From: Planctomycetota bacterium | GTDB lineage: Bacteria > Planctomycetota > PUPC01 > JACPCR01 | Assembly: GCA_016179685.1 (NCBI GenBank) | Contig: JACPCR010000072.1 | Coordinates: forward strand, 1 to 64,000 | Length of the DNA: 64,000 nt | Reading direction: 5' to 3' | Shown here: piece after piece, positions 35,201 to 41,790 of the stretch | How positions within the stretch are numbered: the stretch's first letter is position 1 | Layout: every line of letters starts with the position of its first letter | The notes under the pieces: generated by a model | Databases searched by the model: none | Told to the model about the DNA's origin: nothing | The model's input: only the letters and a program-made list of their open reading frames with translations | Translations under genes and position numbers: made by a program

Positions 35201-35395
35201 CTCCGGAACGTCCGGATCGGTGGCCACGGCAACCGGCTGATTCGGCTCCTTCTCCTTCGGCAGGGCGTCCGTGGAACGCCATCCGCGGTCGGACGCGAGC
35301 GCATCCACGGGCCCCTTGGAAAGATGGAGAGGCGACTCCTCCGGGAAGACGCCCTGGGCCGTCAGCATCAAGAACAAAGGCAGGACCCTTCGCAT
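32294..35395 (-). CDS. Secreted LVIVD-repeat beta-propeller protein
   Basis: 1033 residues from the ATG at 35395, which has GAGG at good spacing; a GTG at 35410 is less likely. A short signal peptide is followed by a ~250-residue region that could be a LamG/concanavalin-like sandwich. From about 330 come at least ten copies of the ~42-residue LVIVD repeat. Examples are LVILDVSEPRTPRV, LLVLDVSDAAHPKLL, LQIFDVSDPRKPALL, LHILDVADPIEPVLV and VAIVDVRDPARPRLL. LVIVD repeats form extracellular propellers in bacterial and archaeal surface proteins, but no activity is established. An acidic stretch EEEEEEG lies mid-protein. The stop codon is formed by a dispersed repeat. Confidence 0.88.
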   Translation of the reverse strand: MRRVLPLFLMLTAQGVFPEESPLHLSKGPVDALASDRGWRSTDALPKEKEPNQPVAVATDPDVPEALSASIQEAGRLERLEASPRGLYLDTRAGHLRVDNAGQGNRFAGTDAFTPFEGDFILEFEMTAALVGSAPAVFGLSDQPENLLGAPHALILEYGMLEYRRPILRWMARTPETALKELGRVADIGWVADKRIRLAREGDRLKLTVQQDYLKEAAIEATLPHSGRFSWLGAQFAAPVTAKRGQRSILLIDNIGGLDPKSPGSPVATPPVGFQFPESAAGGSWPPRVLSGGLDVTGPEYADEAGLERPLKLEAADLSDAAGWPQIRAEAGTVLCDARTRRIRFSDGLGRPIRRIGSLDLPRGTPRHVVVQGGWAYLAHGDGGPSSHLVILDVSEPRTPRVASTLALNWWPEDLEVAGGLAYVPDGVTLQVVDVSRPESPRVVSRYEEDLGMERGEARRVAIEGGRAYLAVSKRGLLVLDVSDAAHPKLLGRADAPQLRYPADVLARGRYVWMASELGLQIFDVSDPRKPALLRSGGAAPKTRRPDAPDLGLEEEEEEGNGVKRGVSLQDYETAKQPLRLFLSESYLYVVDQKEGLLVLDVSDPFRPELMGRYQPAPRISVPGIEVHATSVWVDGQTAYLAVNHGFAVQKSDADGETASIDLGGGLHILDVADPIEPVLVARHVERETFTNTVDVVARGGCAYLSDAAFGLWTVDVSDRRQPVLLGGAATQGEIRDLAIEGSTAYLASGNGQGVLAVDVSDPSKPAVRGRYHTGFDAPSLAVRDGRVYLGCRDWSLPYGLQVIDFRDPARPERVASVSATAAGQWTECQGLLFSSAGEVFSLKDPLRPAAYGKLPGGALLRDRNLFFLAQPNVANGLTVLDTSRTGDDVVVSQLAVYLDSSVHGSVARRGRTLFLAGGTEGVAIVDVRDPARPRLLKKLKGNIGSAVDVSVHGSYLAVTDLYAGIKLYDAARPETPRLKAIYPPPGDPVCLAGYRSVIRGGRLYRARLDGLDVLELPAPPEAPPGKVTLKPR

Positions 35396-35529
35396 GAACG
35401 GACCTCGCACCGGGCCGAAAAGCTGAAGGATACGATATCCAAATCGCGCCGAACTTCCAGAAACGGCGGGTCACATCAGAACGTCTTAAGGCGGGCGAAG
35501 CCCGAAACCCAACAAGGGTGTAAAAGGTG

Positions 35530-35815
35530 TCAGTTGATTCCTGATTCGTGATTCCTGAACCCTGACACCTTTCCGAGCCGTGTTGGGTTGTGCGGGCTTC
35601 GCCCGCCTTAAGCTTGGAATGCCCCAAACGGAGACTGTTCATCAGCCGCCAAGGCGCAGGGACTTTCATCATAGCGAGGATGGAAACTCAAGGTGAACCA
35701 CGGAGGACACGGAGGATACGGAGGGATTCTGATGAAGACTTTTATTGGTTTTCTCCGTGCTCTCCGTGGTTCAAACCGATTTTGTTTCTCCCTGTTACAA
35801 CGAGGCTAGTCCGCG
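35530..35815 (-). repeat. ~270-bp dispersed repeat, copy B (inverse to 24555-24825)
   Basis: The reverse complement reproduces copy A in order: GTAACAGGGAGAAACAAAAT, CACGGAGAAAACCA, CCTCCGTGTCCTCCGTGG, TGATGAAAGTCCCTGCGCC, TTTGGGGCATTCCAAGCTTA, GGCGGGCGAAGCCCGC and GGTGTCAGGGTTCAGGAAT. It is extended by a second GGTGTCAG arm near 35525. It has about the same length as copy A, with scattered substitutions and small indels. Confidence 0.85.
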
Positions 35816-35837
35816 AGCTTGGCACAAAGCTCCTAAA

Positions 35838-35941
35838 AAACTGTGGCTTTACGAAGCAAAGTCTCTTGGCGAGGCGCGTGCCGTGTCGTGTTCCGGTTCT
35901 GGTCGCTTGAGCCACACGGGTCGGTTTGAGGCAGAGCTTCT
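35838..35941. repeat. 3'-end repeat element, copy at the MfnF-like gene
   Basis: From the gene outward it reads AGAAGCTCTGCCTCAAACCG then ACCCGTGTGGCTC, beginning directly after the TAA stop at 35944-35942. It aligns with 32206-32295 along its length. Confidence 0.8.
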
Positions 35942-36943
35942 TTAAGTAGCGAGCTGGGCGACGGACCAGGCGCAGGCGGCCCCGGAAAGGGCGTCTCCCC
36001 AGGACTCGGCCAGGGAGAGAGTGGGGAGCGGGGGATCGAGGGCTTGTGCGATACGCCGAGCGAGGAACTCGCCGGAGCCGGCCAGAATGGCGATGGAGAG
36101 GGATTCGGATGAGCGGCGGACCACGCGGCGTGCGGACTCGGAGAGGGTTTCGACTTGGACCTGGTACGCGGCTCGGGCCATCGATTCTGCTTCCTCCATG
36201 GTGCACAGTTCCCGGTCCGCACAGATCATCCGGACCATGCGGTCGGCCGCCCGGGCGCGTGTAGCCGCGCGCCCATCCGCGGTGTCGCGGGACTCGGGCC
36301 GCTCCGGGATGAGGCCGAGGAGGAGACAGACATCGAGGGTCGTGGCAAAAAGCTCCGCGGCGACGGGGCAGGCCCGCCCGCGGTAGGGCAGCGAACGGAC
36401 GAGGGCGGCCAGAGGCGTGCGCCGCACTCCGGAATAAACCAGCTCGCCGGAGGCCAGGCGCTCGGGGTCCGTGAGTCCGGCGGGGCAAGGCCTGCCTCGC
36501 CCGAGCAGGACGAGGTCGGTGGTGGTGGACCCGACGTCGATCAGCAGGCCCCAACGAGCGGGGCAGAATTCCCGCGCTGTGAGGGTGGCGAGGGCGTGCC
36601 AATTGGATGCGGCGGTTTGCAGTGGCCGGCTACGGGCATCGTCGGGCCTGACGAATCGTCCGCAGGTCTGCCACGCGAGGATCGGGACGCCGCGAGCGGC
36701 CTGCTCGGCCGCTTCGAGGATACGATGCACGCCCTCACCCTTGGTCTCGAAGCAATCGCACAACTCGCCCGTCATCGTCACGGCCCAAAGGTCCGCGGGC
36801 GGCATGCGGCCAGCGAGGCCGGCCAGGGCGGCCGCAAGGTCGCCGGGCCGCTTCCACAATTCAAAAGGGACCGAGTGCGCCGTCCCTCCGGAATGGGCGG
36901 CTTTGAGATTGGCCCCGCCGATGTCCCAGCCGAGAACGTTCAT
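35942..36943 (-). CDS. Hydantoinase/oxoprolinase-like ASKHA protein of H4MPT-linked C1 metabolism (MfnF-like)
   Basis: 333 residues with two phosphate-binding loops of the ASKHA fold: GWDIGGANLKAA (5-16) and LLIDVGSTTTDLVLL. Proteins of this compact type are encoded in tetrahydromethanopterin/methanofuran gene sets of methylotrophs, planctomycetes and methanogens. The archaeal relative MfnF joins the furan and tyramine-glutamate parts of methanofuran. The ATP-grasp gene 18 bp upstream and the nearby HisA-like gene support this pathway. Exact reaction in this organism inferred. The gene ends at a dispersed repeat. Confidence 0.75.
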   Translation of the reverse strand: MNVLGWDIGGANLKAAHSGGTAHSVPFELWKRPGDLAAALAGLAGRMPPADLWAVTMTGELCDCFETKGEGVHRILEAAEQAARGVPILAWQTCGRFVRPDDARSRPLQTAASNWHALATLTAREFCPARWGLLIDVGSTTTDLVLLGRGRPCPAGLTDPERLASGELVYSGVRRTPLAALVRSLPYRGRACPVAAELFATTLDVCLLLGLIPERPESRDTADGRAATRARAADRMVRMICADRELCTMEEAESMARAAYQVQVETLSESARRVVRRSSESLSIAILAGSGEFLARRIAQALDPPLPTLSLAESWGDALSGAACAWSVAQLAT

Positions 36944-36961
36944 GGCACTTCCGTACGCCTC

Positions 36962-37993
36962 TCAAAGGGCTTCGAGACGGACCTCCCCTCGGGATGAGAA
37001 GAAGACGGACTGCGGCTTCCAGGAGACGGGCGGAGCGTCTTCGCCAAGGAAGAGGTGGAGGAGCGTCTCGGCGAGATTGGTGTCAGCGAGTGCGCGCAGA
37101 CCGACATAGGACGTGGTCAGGCGTGGATTGATCTCCATGACGACGTCGTTTTCCTTGGGTTGGCCGAGAATGAGATCGACACCGGCGTAGCCGAGAAGGC
37201 CGGGCACCGAAGCGACGGCCCCTGCGGCCAGGGCCATAGCCCTCCGAGCCAGTTCGGGCGAAATGGGGCTGCGGCCGCCGAGGTAACGGAAACGGCCGTC
37301 CGCTGACAGGTTCTGGGTGCACGGCATTAGGATGACGGCGCGGCGTGGCCCGAGGAGAAAGGAGACGCTGGCGGGCTGACCGGGGCAGTAGCGCTGGAGG
37401 ATGGCATTTCGGCGCAGGCCCTCGTGGATGGCCCGCTGACCCGCTTCGTGCGCCTCGCAGTCGTTGCGGATCAGGAAAGTGGCCTGGGAGCCTGCGCCGT
37501 AAAGCGGTTTGAGCACGGCGGGCCATGCAAAGTCGCGGGCGGGAAGACCTCTTTCGGGGTCGAAGATGCAACCGCCGACCGCGGGGATGCCAAAGGGGAC
37601 GAGATGCCGGGCCAGGGCGAGCTTGTTGGACGTCAGTTCGATCGCGTCGAGCGATGGCCCGATGCGCCGGGCTCGGCATCCGTCCAGCCATTTTGAGCGT
37701 TCGAGGAGGATGCAGTCGAACTCCGGCGCAATGACCAGGGAGAAATCCGCCTCGCTGGCGAGATCTTCGAGGGCTCGACGCTCGACGCCCCGACCGATGA
37801 GGGTGACCTCGGCGGGAAGAACATGGTCTTCAAAGCGTTCATCCAGGGTACAGGAAACTTGGACGCCAGGGATGCGGCTCAAGTCCTCGACCAGGCTGCG
37901 GAGCATCGCCAACCCCTCGGTCCGGAGGGAATCGGGCAGGGGGTTTCCGGCCAGGCCGCCGCCGGAAATGAATTCGTAGACGAGGATTTTCAT
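36962..37993 (-). CDS. ATP-grasp ligase, MfnD-like (tyramine/tyrosine-glutamate ligase type)
   Basis: 343 residues from the ATG at 37993, with AGGGG upstream; an earlier in-frame ATG would add an unconserved leader. The N-terminus MKILVYEFISGGGL is characteristic of ATP-grasp proteins in methanofuran gene clusters. ATP-grasp landmarks include a Lys in WPAVLKPLYGAGSQATFL, the glycine-containing loop, and the metal-binding Glu/Asn in DVVMEINPRLTTSY. Archaeal MfnD ligates glutamate to tyramine, and bacterial methanofuran carries related glutamyl chains. It is followed by the MfnF-like gene with an 18-bp gap, so they form one transcription unit. Confidence 0.8.
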   Translation of the reverse strand: MKILVYEFISGGGLAGNPLPDSLRTEGLAMLRSLVEDLSRIPGVQVSCTLDERFEDHVLPAEVTLIGRGVERRALEDLASEADFSLVIAPEFDCILLERSKWLDGCRARRIGPSLDAIELTSNKLALARHLVPFGIPAVGGCIFDPERGLPARDFAWPAVLKPLYGAGSQATFLIRNDCEAHEAGQRAIHEGLRRNAILQRYCPGQPASVSFLLGPRRAVILMPCTQNLSADGRFRYLGGRSPISPELARRAMALAAGAVASVPGLLGYAGVDLILGQPKENDVVMEINPRLTTSYVGLRALADTNLAETLLHLFLGEDAPPVSWKPQSVFFSSRGEVRLEAL

Positions 37994-38104
37994 GGTGGCC
38001 CCTGTTCCGGTGGGGAGCGAGAATCGGGATTCGGGCGGAAGGGACATGGTACGCGGAGGGCCGTGAATGCTCAAAAGCCGGGAGGAAGCCGGCTAGTAAA
38101 CGGG

Positions 38105-38418
38105 GTCTCAATGCCCCGAGCGCGGAAGCGCTCGGCATGGAGTTTGGCACTTTCAGTGGCGCTCTGCGCCGAGAGGCTATTGCACCCCAGCCAAAGCGGT
38201 AGCACCGTCCCGCCCAAGGCGGGTCTCGGCTACCGCACTCCAAAGAGGCCGTCCGGCCTCATCCTCGAAACACTGCGCTGACATCCGTTTGCCGCCTGGC
38301 AGCGGCAGTGCAAACGTGGCCGCTTGCCGATACGATGGGACCGGCCAGATGGGGGTGCCGGCGTGCGTCCTGGCACGGTTTTTTCTGTTTTCCCTCGGTC
38401 TCTTTCGAATGGCGCCTC
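38105..38418. repeat. Divergent spacer with REP-like palindromes
   Basis: Hairpins are CGAGCGC-GGAA-GCGCTCG at 38116-38133 and a nested structure with GCGGTAGC/GCTACCGC arms (38196-38236) around CCCGCC-CAA-GGCGGG. A CGTTTGC/GCAAACG pair lies near 38286-38316. They resemble extragenic palindromes. No clear promoter was found for either divergent gene. Confidence 0.55.
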
Positions 38419-39150
38419 ATGCGTATCATTCCGGTGATCGACATCAAGGACGGGCAGGCGGTCCATGCGGTGGCGGGGAAACGGGAGGCCTACCGGCCCG
38501 TGAAAAGCCGTTTGACAACTTCAAGCGATCCGGTGGATCTGGCGAAGGCTTATCGTGACCGGTTGGGGCTCGGGGAGTTATACGTGGCGGACCTGGATGC
38601 GATCGGGGGCATGCCGCCGGCGGTGAAGCTATACGGCGAGCTGGCGGACCTTGGCCTGAAGGTCATGGTGGATACGGGAATTCAGGACTCGTCCTCACTA
38701 GAGCCGATGGGGTCCGTTCCCGTGGACGCGTGGATCGTGGGGCTGGAGACCGTGTCGGGGCCCGAGGGCCTCGCGGGCGTCGTCGAGGCAGTGGGGGCGG
38801 ACCGCGCGATCTTCAGCTTGGACATGAGGGATCGGCAGCCCGTCGGGCGGCTCGAAGGCTGGGGTAGCCGAGACGCCATGGGCATCGCTCGGCAGGCGCT
38901 TGGACTGGGGGTAAATCGAATGATCCTGATCGATCTGGCCCAGGTAGGCATGGGGCGCGGAACGGGCACGGAGGAACTGGCGCGGGCGCTCCTGGTGCTC
39001 GCCCCGAAGCTGGAGCTGCTGGCCGGGGGAGGCGTACGCAGCCTCGAGGATCTGGAGGAACTCAGGTCAATCAGTGTGGCGGGCGCCCTGCTAGCCACCG
39101 TGCTGCACAACGGCCGCGTGGGACGCGAGGCGATCCGGTCGCTGGCGTGA
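38419..39150 (+). CDS. HisA/HisF-family TIM-barrel protein linked to the C1-cofactor genes
   Basis: 243 residues from the ATG at 38419, beginning MRIIPVIDIKDGQAVHAV as HisA-family proteins do; an upstream frame extension lacks similarity. Later landmarks are DLDAIGG, VDTGIQ and LLAGGGVRSLEDLEEL, the C-terminal phosphate-binding region of the (beta/alpha)8 barrel. The second catalytic-type Asp of HisA corresponds to ILIDLAQVGMGRG. HisA-like paralogues occur in H4MPT/methanofuran gene clusters, and location next to the MfnD- and MfnF-like genes makes that role likelier than histidine synthesis. No other his gene is present in the window. Confidence 0.8.
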   Translation: MRIIPVIDIKDGQAVHAVAGKREAYRPVKSRLTTSSDPVDLAKAYRDRLGLGELYVADLDAIGGMPPAVKLYGELADLGLKVMVDTGIQDSSSLEPMGSVPVDAWIVGLETVSGPEGLAGVVEAVGADRAIFSLDMRDRQPVGRLEGWGSRDAMGIARQALGLGVNRMILIDLAQVGMGRGTGTEELARALLVLAPKLELLAGGGVRSLEDLEELRSISVAGALLATVLHNGRVGREAIRSLA

Positions 39151-39214
39151 CACGCCCGGACTACAAGGTAACGGCCCAGATGACGTCGGATATGAACATT
39201 TCAGGAGGTCCCCA

Positions 39215-39481
39215 ATGAGCGCCCCTTCCCCCACCCGGCAGATGTTTTTTACGAGCTGGCAATTCGTGGCGCAGGGTGGATTTGCGTATCGCAGCCCCGA
39301 GGGGAAGGCCTTCTGGGCCAATTCGGACAGCGATGAGGGAGCGGGCTTCGTTCCCAACGTGCCTCATGGCGTTCGGCTGGCCGCGCAACCGCCGGAGAGG
39401 AGGGAAGTGTTGCCCGAGGAGCCGATCGCTGTTTTCGTGCAGATGCGCGAGGCCAGGCTGTTCGGCCTGGAGATCTATTGA
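39215..39481 (+). CDS. Small protein of unknown function
   Basis: 88 residues preceded by a very strong ribosome-binding site (AGGAGGT, 5 nt before the ATG), 64 bp after the HisA-like gene and probably co-transcribed. The sequence is soluble and aromatic-rich at the N-terminus (MFFTSWQFVAQGGFAYRSPE), followed by FVPNVPHGVRLAAQPP and an acidic C-terminal part. I recognise no family. A role with the C1-cofactor genes is only suggested by context. The stop is followed 5 bp later by the 39487 repeat element. Confidence 0.65.
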   Translation: MSAPSPTRQMFFTSWQFVAQGGFAYRSPEGKAFWANSDSDEGAGFVPNVPHGVRLAAQPPERREVLPEEPIAVFVQMREARLFGLEIY

Positions 39482-39486
39482 ACTGT

Positions 39487-39665
39487 AGCGAAGCGCCGCC
39501 TCAAACCGACCTGCCAGCCAGTGCCTTGCCCGGTACGGCACTGGCTGGCGCGGCACATTTCGATGGCCGTGGGTCTCCCTTCAAGTTTCCACCTGGGAAC
39601 GGAAGCGCCTGCCTGCCTGCCGCGCCCGCGGCGCAGACAGGTCGGTTTGAGGCAGGCGCTTCGCT
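39487..39665. mobile_element. 179-bp palindromic element with ~28-bp terminal inverted repeats
   Basis: The left end AGCGAAGCGCCGCCTCAAAC (39487-39513) and its complement at 39638-39665 pair over ~27 bp with a one-base indel. Inside is a perfect 13-bp hairpin GCCAGCCAGTGCC/GGCACTGGCTGGC (39513-39549). It carries the same terminal motif as the 3'-end repeats at 32206, 35838 and 54528. It encodes nothing and is probably mobilised in trans. Confidence 0.8.
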
Positions 39666-39677
39666 GCTCTGAGACGC

Positions 39678-40112
39678 TTAGGGCGCCATGATCCGGTCCG
39701 CCAAGTCCGCGGCCAGACGTCGAAAATCATCCACGTTAAAGGTGTAGATCCGGTCGCTATTCGCCTCTCTGGCGCACTCGAGGACCAGCGCATCATAAAT
39801 CCTGCCACCTGACAAAGACTGACGGCTACACCTGTCGATAGCGCCCAGATACATGGAGGGAGAGATCGAAACCAGGCGAAAATGTGCCTGGACGTTCATT
39901 TCGAGAAGACGCTGGGCCTCCAGCGGCAAAATTCTGGGTATGAGCGGCAGCGAGGTGAGGACCGAATAGGTCTCGGCCAAGCTGTGGGTGGAGATCACCC
40001 CTTCATCGTGCCGGTTCGCCACGGACTGGAGGATGGCTCGGGCCCGAGCGTAGTGTGGATGTCGAAACACACTTCCGGCCACCAGCACTGATGTATCACA
40101 GAAAACCGTCAT
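39678..40112 (-). CDS. vapC: PIN-domain ribonuclease toxin, VapC family
   Basis: 144 residues, standard VapC length. The acidic active site is intact: Asp6 in VFCDTSVLV, Glu47 in SLAETYSVL, Asp107 in RIYDALVLECA and Asp128 in TFNVDDF. PIN toxins cleave tRNA or rRNA in the cytosol when free of antitoxin. Its start overlaps the antitoxin stop by 4 bp (ATGA), the classical arrangement. Confidence 0.92.
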   Translation of the reverse strand: MTVFCDTSVLVAGSVFRHPHYARARAILQSVANRHDEGVISTHSLAETYSVLTSLPLIPRILPLEAQRLLEMNVQAHFRLVSISPSMYLGAIDRCSRQSLSGGRIYDALVLECAREANSDRIYTFNVDDFRRLAADLADRIMAP

Positions 40113-40375
40113 CGCAGCAAACGAGTCAGATCTGAGTCTCGCTGGCCCCGGACCATCTCGATGGCGTTGAGGAGATCACCGGCGGGCTCACCCTGATGGA
40201 CCAGCAGGCCGTCCTGCTCGACGAGGCCCACCGGATGCGACTGAGGCCGGAGGACGATGGCGTCGGGGCGGACCTCGAGTTCGAGCGCGGACCCGCGCAC
40301 GAGTTGAAACTGCTTTCTGACCGGTAAAGGGATGACGAGGCGGCCCGCCGAATCTAGCGTCAGTGTTTTCTTCAT
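40109..40375 (-). CDS. vapB: AbrB/MazE-type antitoxin of the VapBC pair
   Basis: 88 residues from the ATG at 40375. The N-terminal swapped-hairpin DNA-binding domain is clear: MKKTLTLDSAGRLVIPLPVR with RGSALELEVRPDAIVL. A C-terminal tail then wraps the toxin. It would neutralise VapC and autorepress the operon. Longer in-frame starts exist but lie within the promoter, so they are rejected. The predicted transcription start falls on or next to this ATG, suggesting a leaderless mRNA. Confidence 0.85.
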   Translation of the reverse strand: MKKTLTLDSAGRLVIPLPVRKQFQLVRGSALELEVRPDAIVLRPQSHPVGLVEQDGLLVHQGEPAGDLLNAIEMVRGQRDSDLTRLLR

Positions 40376-40382
40376 GCCATTT

Positions 40383-40411
40383 ATTATACCAAATGCCATC
40401 AGAAATGTCAA
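40383..40411 (-). promoter_or_regulatory. Perfect consensus sigma-70 promoter of vapBC
   Basis: On the minus strand TTGACA (40411-40406), a 17-bp spacer and TATAAT (40388-40383). Direct repeats ATGGCAT flank the -10 at 40393-40399 and 40374-40380 and could be antitoxin-binding half-sites. Confidence 0.85.
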
Positions 40412-40470
40412 AAAATTGTAGAATAATACTAATAAATAACTTATGAAACGTTGCCATACTCCAATGGCAC

Positions 40471-41274
40471 TTACTTCGCCTTCGGGACGGACTGCCGCAT
40501 CATTTCGACGGCGATGCGAGCCTTGTCCGCGCTCATCCAGGAGAAAACCTCGACGGAGACGAATCGATCGTATCCGATGGATTCGAGGGCGCGGGCGAAG
40601 CGCGGGAAGGGGAGCTCGTCGCCCGGCTCGCCGGGTATGAGGAACTGATTGTAGGGGTACATGCCTTTGACGCCCTTGACGTGTGCGTGGACGATGTGGG
40701 GCGAAAGGACGCGGACGGCGTCCTCGACGGGGTATCGTAGGATGTAGAAATTGGTGATGTCGCAGAGGGCCTTGATCTGGGGCGATCCGACGTGATCGCG
40801 CAGGAGGAGGACTTTTTCAGGCGTATCGATGAGCATGCCTTCGTGATTGTGGCAGGAAAGGAAGATGCCCCTGGCCTCGGCGTGCGGGGCAATCTCCTTG
40901 AGCGCCAGTACGAGGATTTTCCAGGTTTCCGTATCACCCTCGGGGAGCGTTCCGGGCAGGAAATTGACCGTCGGGGCACCGACTGCGGCGGCGATATCGA
41001 TGAGCTGGCCGTAGAACTCGCGGGCCTGTTTCTCCTTGGCCATGATGGAGATGTTGGGTGCGGTGTAGGGGTTGATGGCGGCGGGGGCGAGGCCATGCTG
41101 CTGAAGAAGGCCGCGCACCTCCTCGAGCTCGCCAGCGCTGGCGGTGTTCTTGATGTGGGCTTTTGGCCCCGTGACGATCTCGATGCCGTCGTAACCCAGC
41201 GAGGCCAGATGCTCGATTGTCCAGGCGAGTGGCCGATCGACGAATCCGCCGGAATGGAACGAAATCTTGGTCAT
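40471..41274 (-). CDS. Sugar-phosphate isomerase/epimerase-like TIM-barrel protein
   Basis: 267 residues of the AP-endonuclease-2/xylose-isomerase-like fold. Metal and substrate ligand candidates are seen in GYDGIEIVTGP, FLSCHNHEGM, ALCDITNFYIL, VHAHVKGVKG and FVSVEVFSW. Family members isomerise or epimerise keto-sugars or inositol derivatives in the cytosol using a divalent metal. It is monocistronic and only distantly similar to the gene at 23675-24454. The substrate cannot be read from the sequence. Confidence 0.85.
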   Translation of the reverse strand: MTKISFHSGGFVDRPLAWTIEHLASLGYDGIEIVTGPKAHIKNTASAGELEEVRGLLQQHGLAPAAINPYTAPNISIMAKEKQAREFYGQLIDIAAAVGAPTVNFLPGTLPEGDTETWKILVLALKEIAPHAEARGIFLSCHNHEGMLIDTPEKVLLLRDHVGSPQIKALCDITNFYILRYPVEDAVRVLSPHIVHAHVKGVKGMYPYNQFLIPGEPGDELPFPRFARALESIGYDRFVSVEVFSWMSADKARIAVEMMRQSVPKAK

Positions 41275-41290
41275 GTAGAAATCTCCTAAT

Positions 41291-41626
41291 GAAATCCGCT
41301 GCGCCCTTCGGGCTCGCGGATTTCAGAAGTGCACCAGCGCTTCTGAACAGGGATACGAGATAGAAGCCCCACCCGGACTTGTCCGATTAGGCGCTTGGGG
41401 CGCCAAAGTTGAAAAAAGTCTTTAAGTTTGAGTTGCCTTTTAATGGATAAGAATTCTTTCGATCCCAATCCCGATCCCGGCGTGCGATCAATTGAGATGT
41501 ACCGAGATAAACTAAGAAGTTGGAAACTTGAGTCAGAGACATCTGCTGAGCCGCCAGGGTTGGGCCGGCGAAGCCGGGCCGACCCTGGCTCTGAAATCCG
41601 CGAGCCCGGAGGGCGCAGCGGATTTC
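41291..41626. repeat. Element bounded by inverted 34-bp self-palindromic repeats
   Basis: 41291-41324 (GAAATCCGCTGCGCCCTTCG onward) and 41593-41626 are reverse complements with one mismatch. Each arm is itself a hairpin GAAATCCGC/GCGGATTTC. Between them is another hairpin of the AAGTGC family (41322-41347) and otherwise unremarkable DNA without a gene. Confidence 0.75.
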
Positions 41627-41639
41627 AGCGGAGATGTTG

Positions 41640-41750
41640 AAATGGTGTCAGGTGTCGGGTGTCAGTTGATTCTGAGAGCTGACACCTGAGACCTGGCACC
41701 TGACACCTTGGCGAGCCTTGTTGGGTTACGGGTATCACCCGCGTTAAGCA
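41640..41750. repeat. GGTGTCAG-type dispersed repeat, degenerate third copy
   Basis: GGTGTCAGGTGTCGGGTGTC and GACACCTTGGCGAGCCTTGT followed by TGGGTTACGGGTATCACCCG resemble the end of the repeat at 24555-24825 and 35530-35815, including the AACCCAACA block. The copy is incomplete. Confidence 0.6.
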
Positions 41751-41790
41751 TTTTTGAAATAATAAGTTATGCAAGGCACCAGGCGCTTGG

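Noticed and set aside
38308-38418. N-terminal extension of the HisA-like protein
   Set aside because: HisA-family proteins begin at the sequence encoded from 38419; the 37 extra residues have no similarity to the fold.
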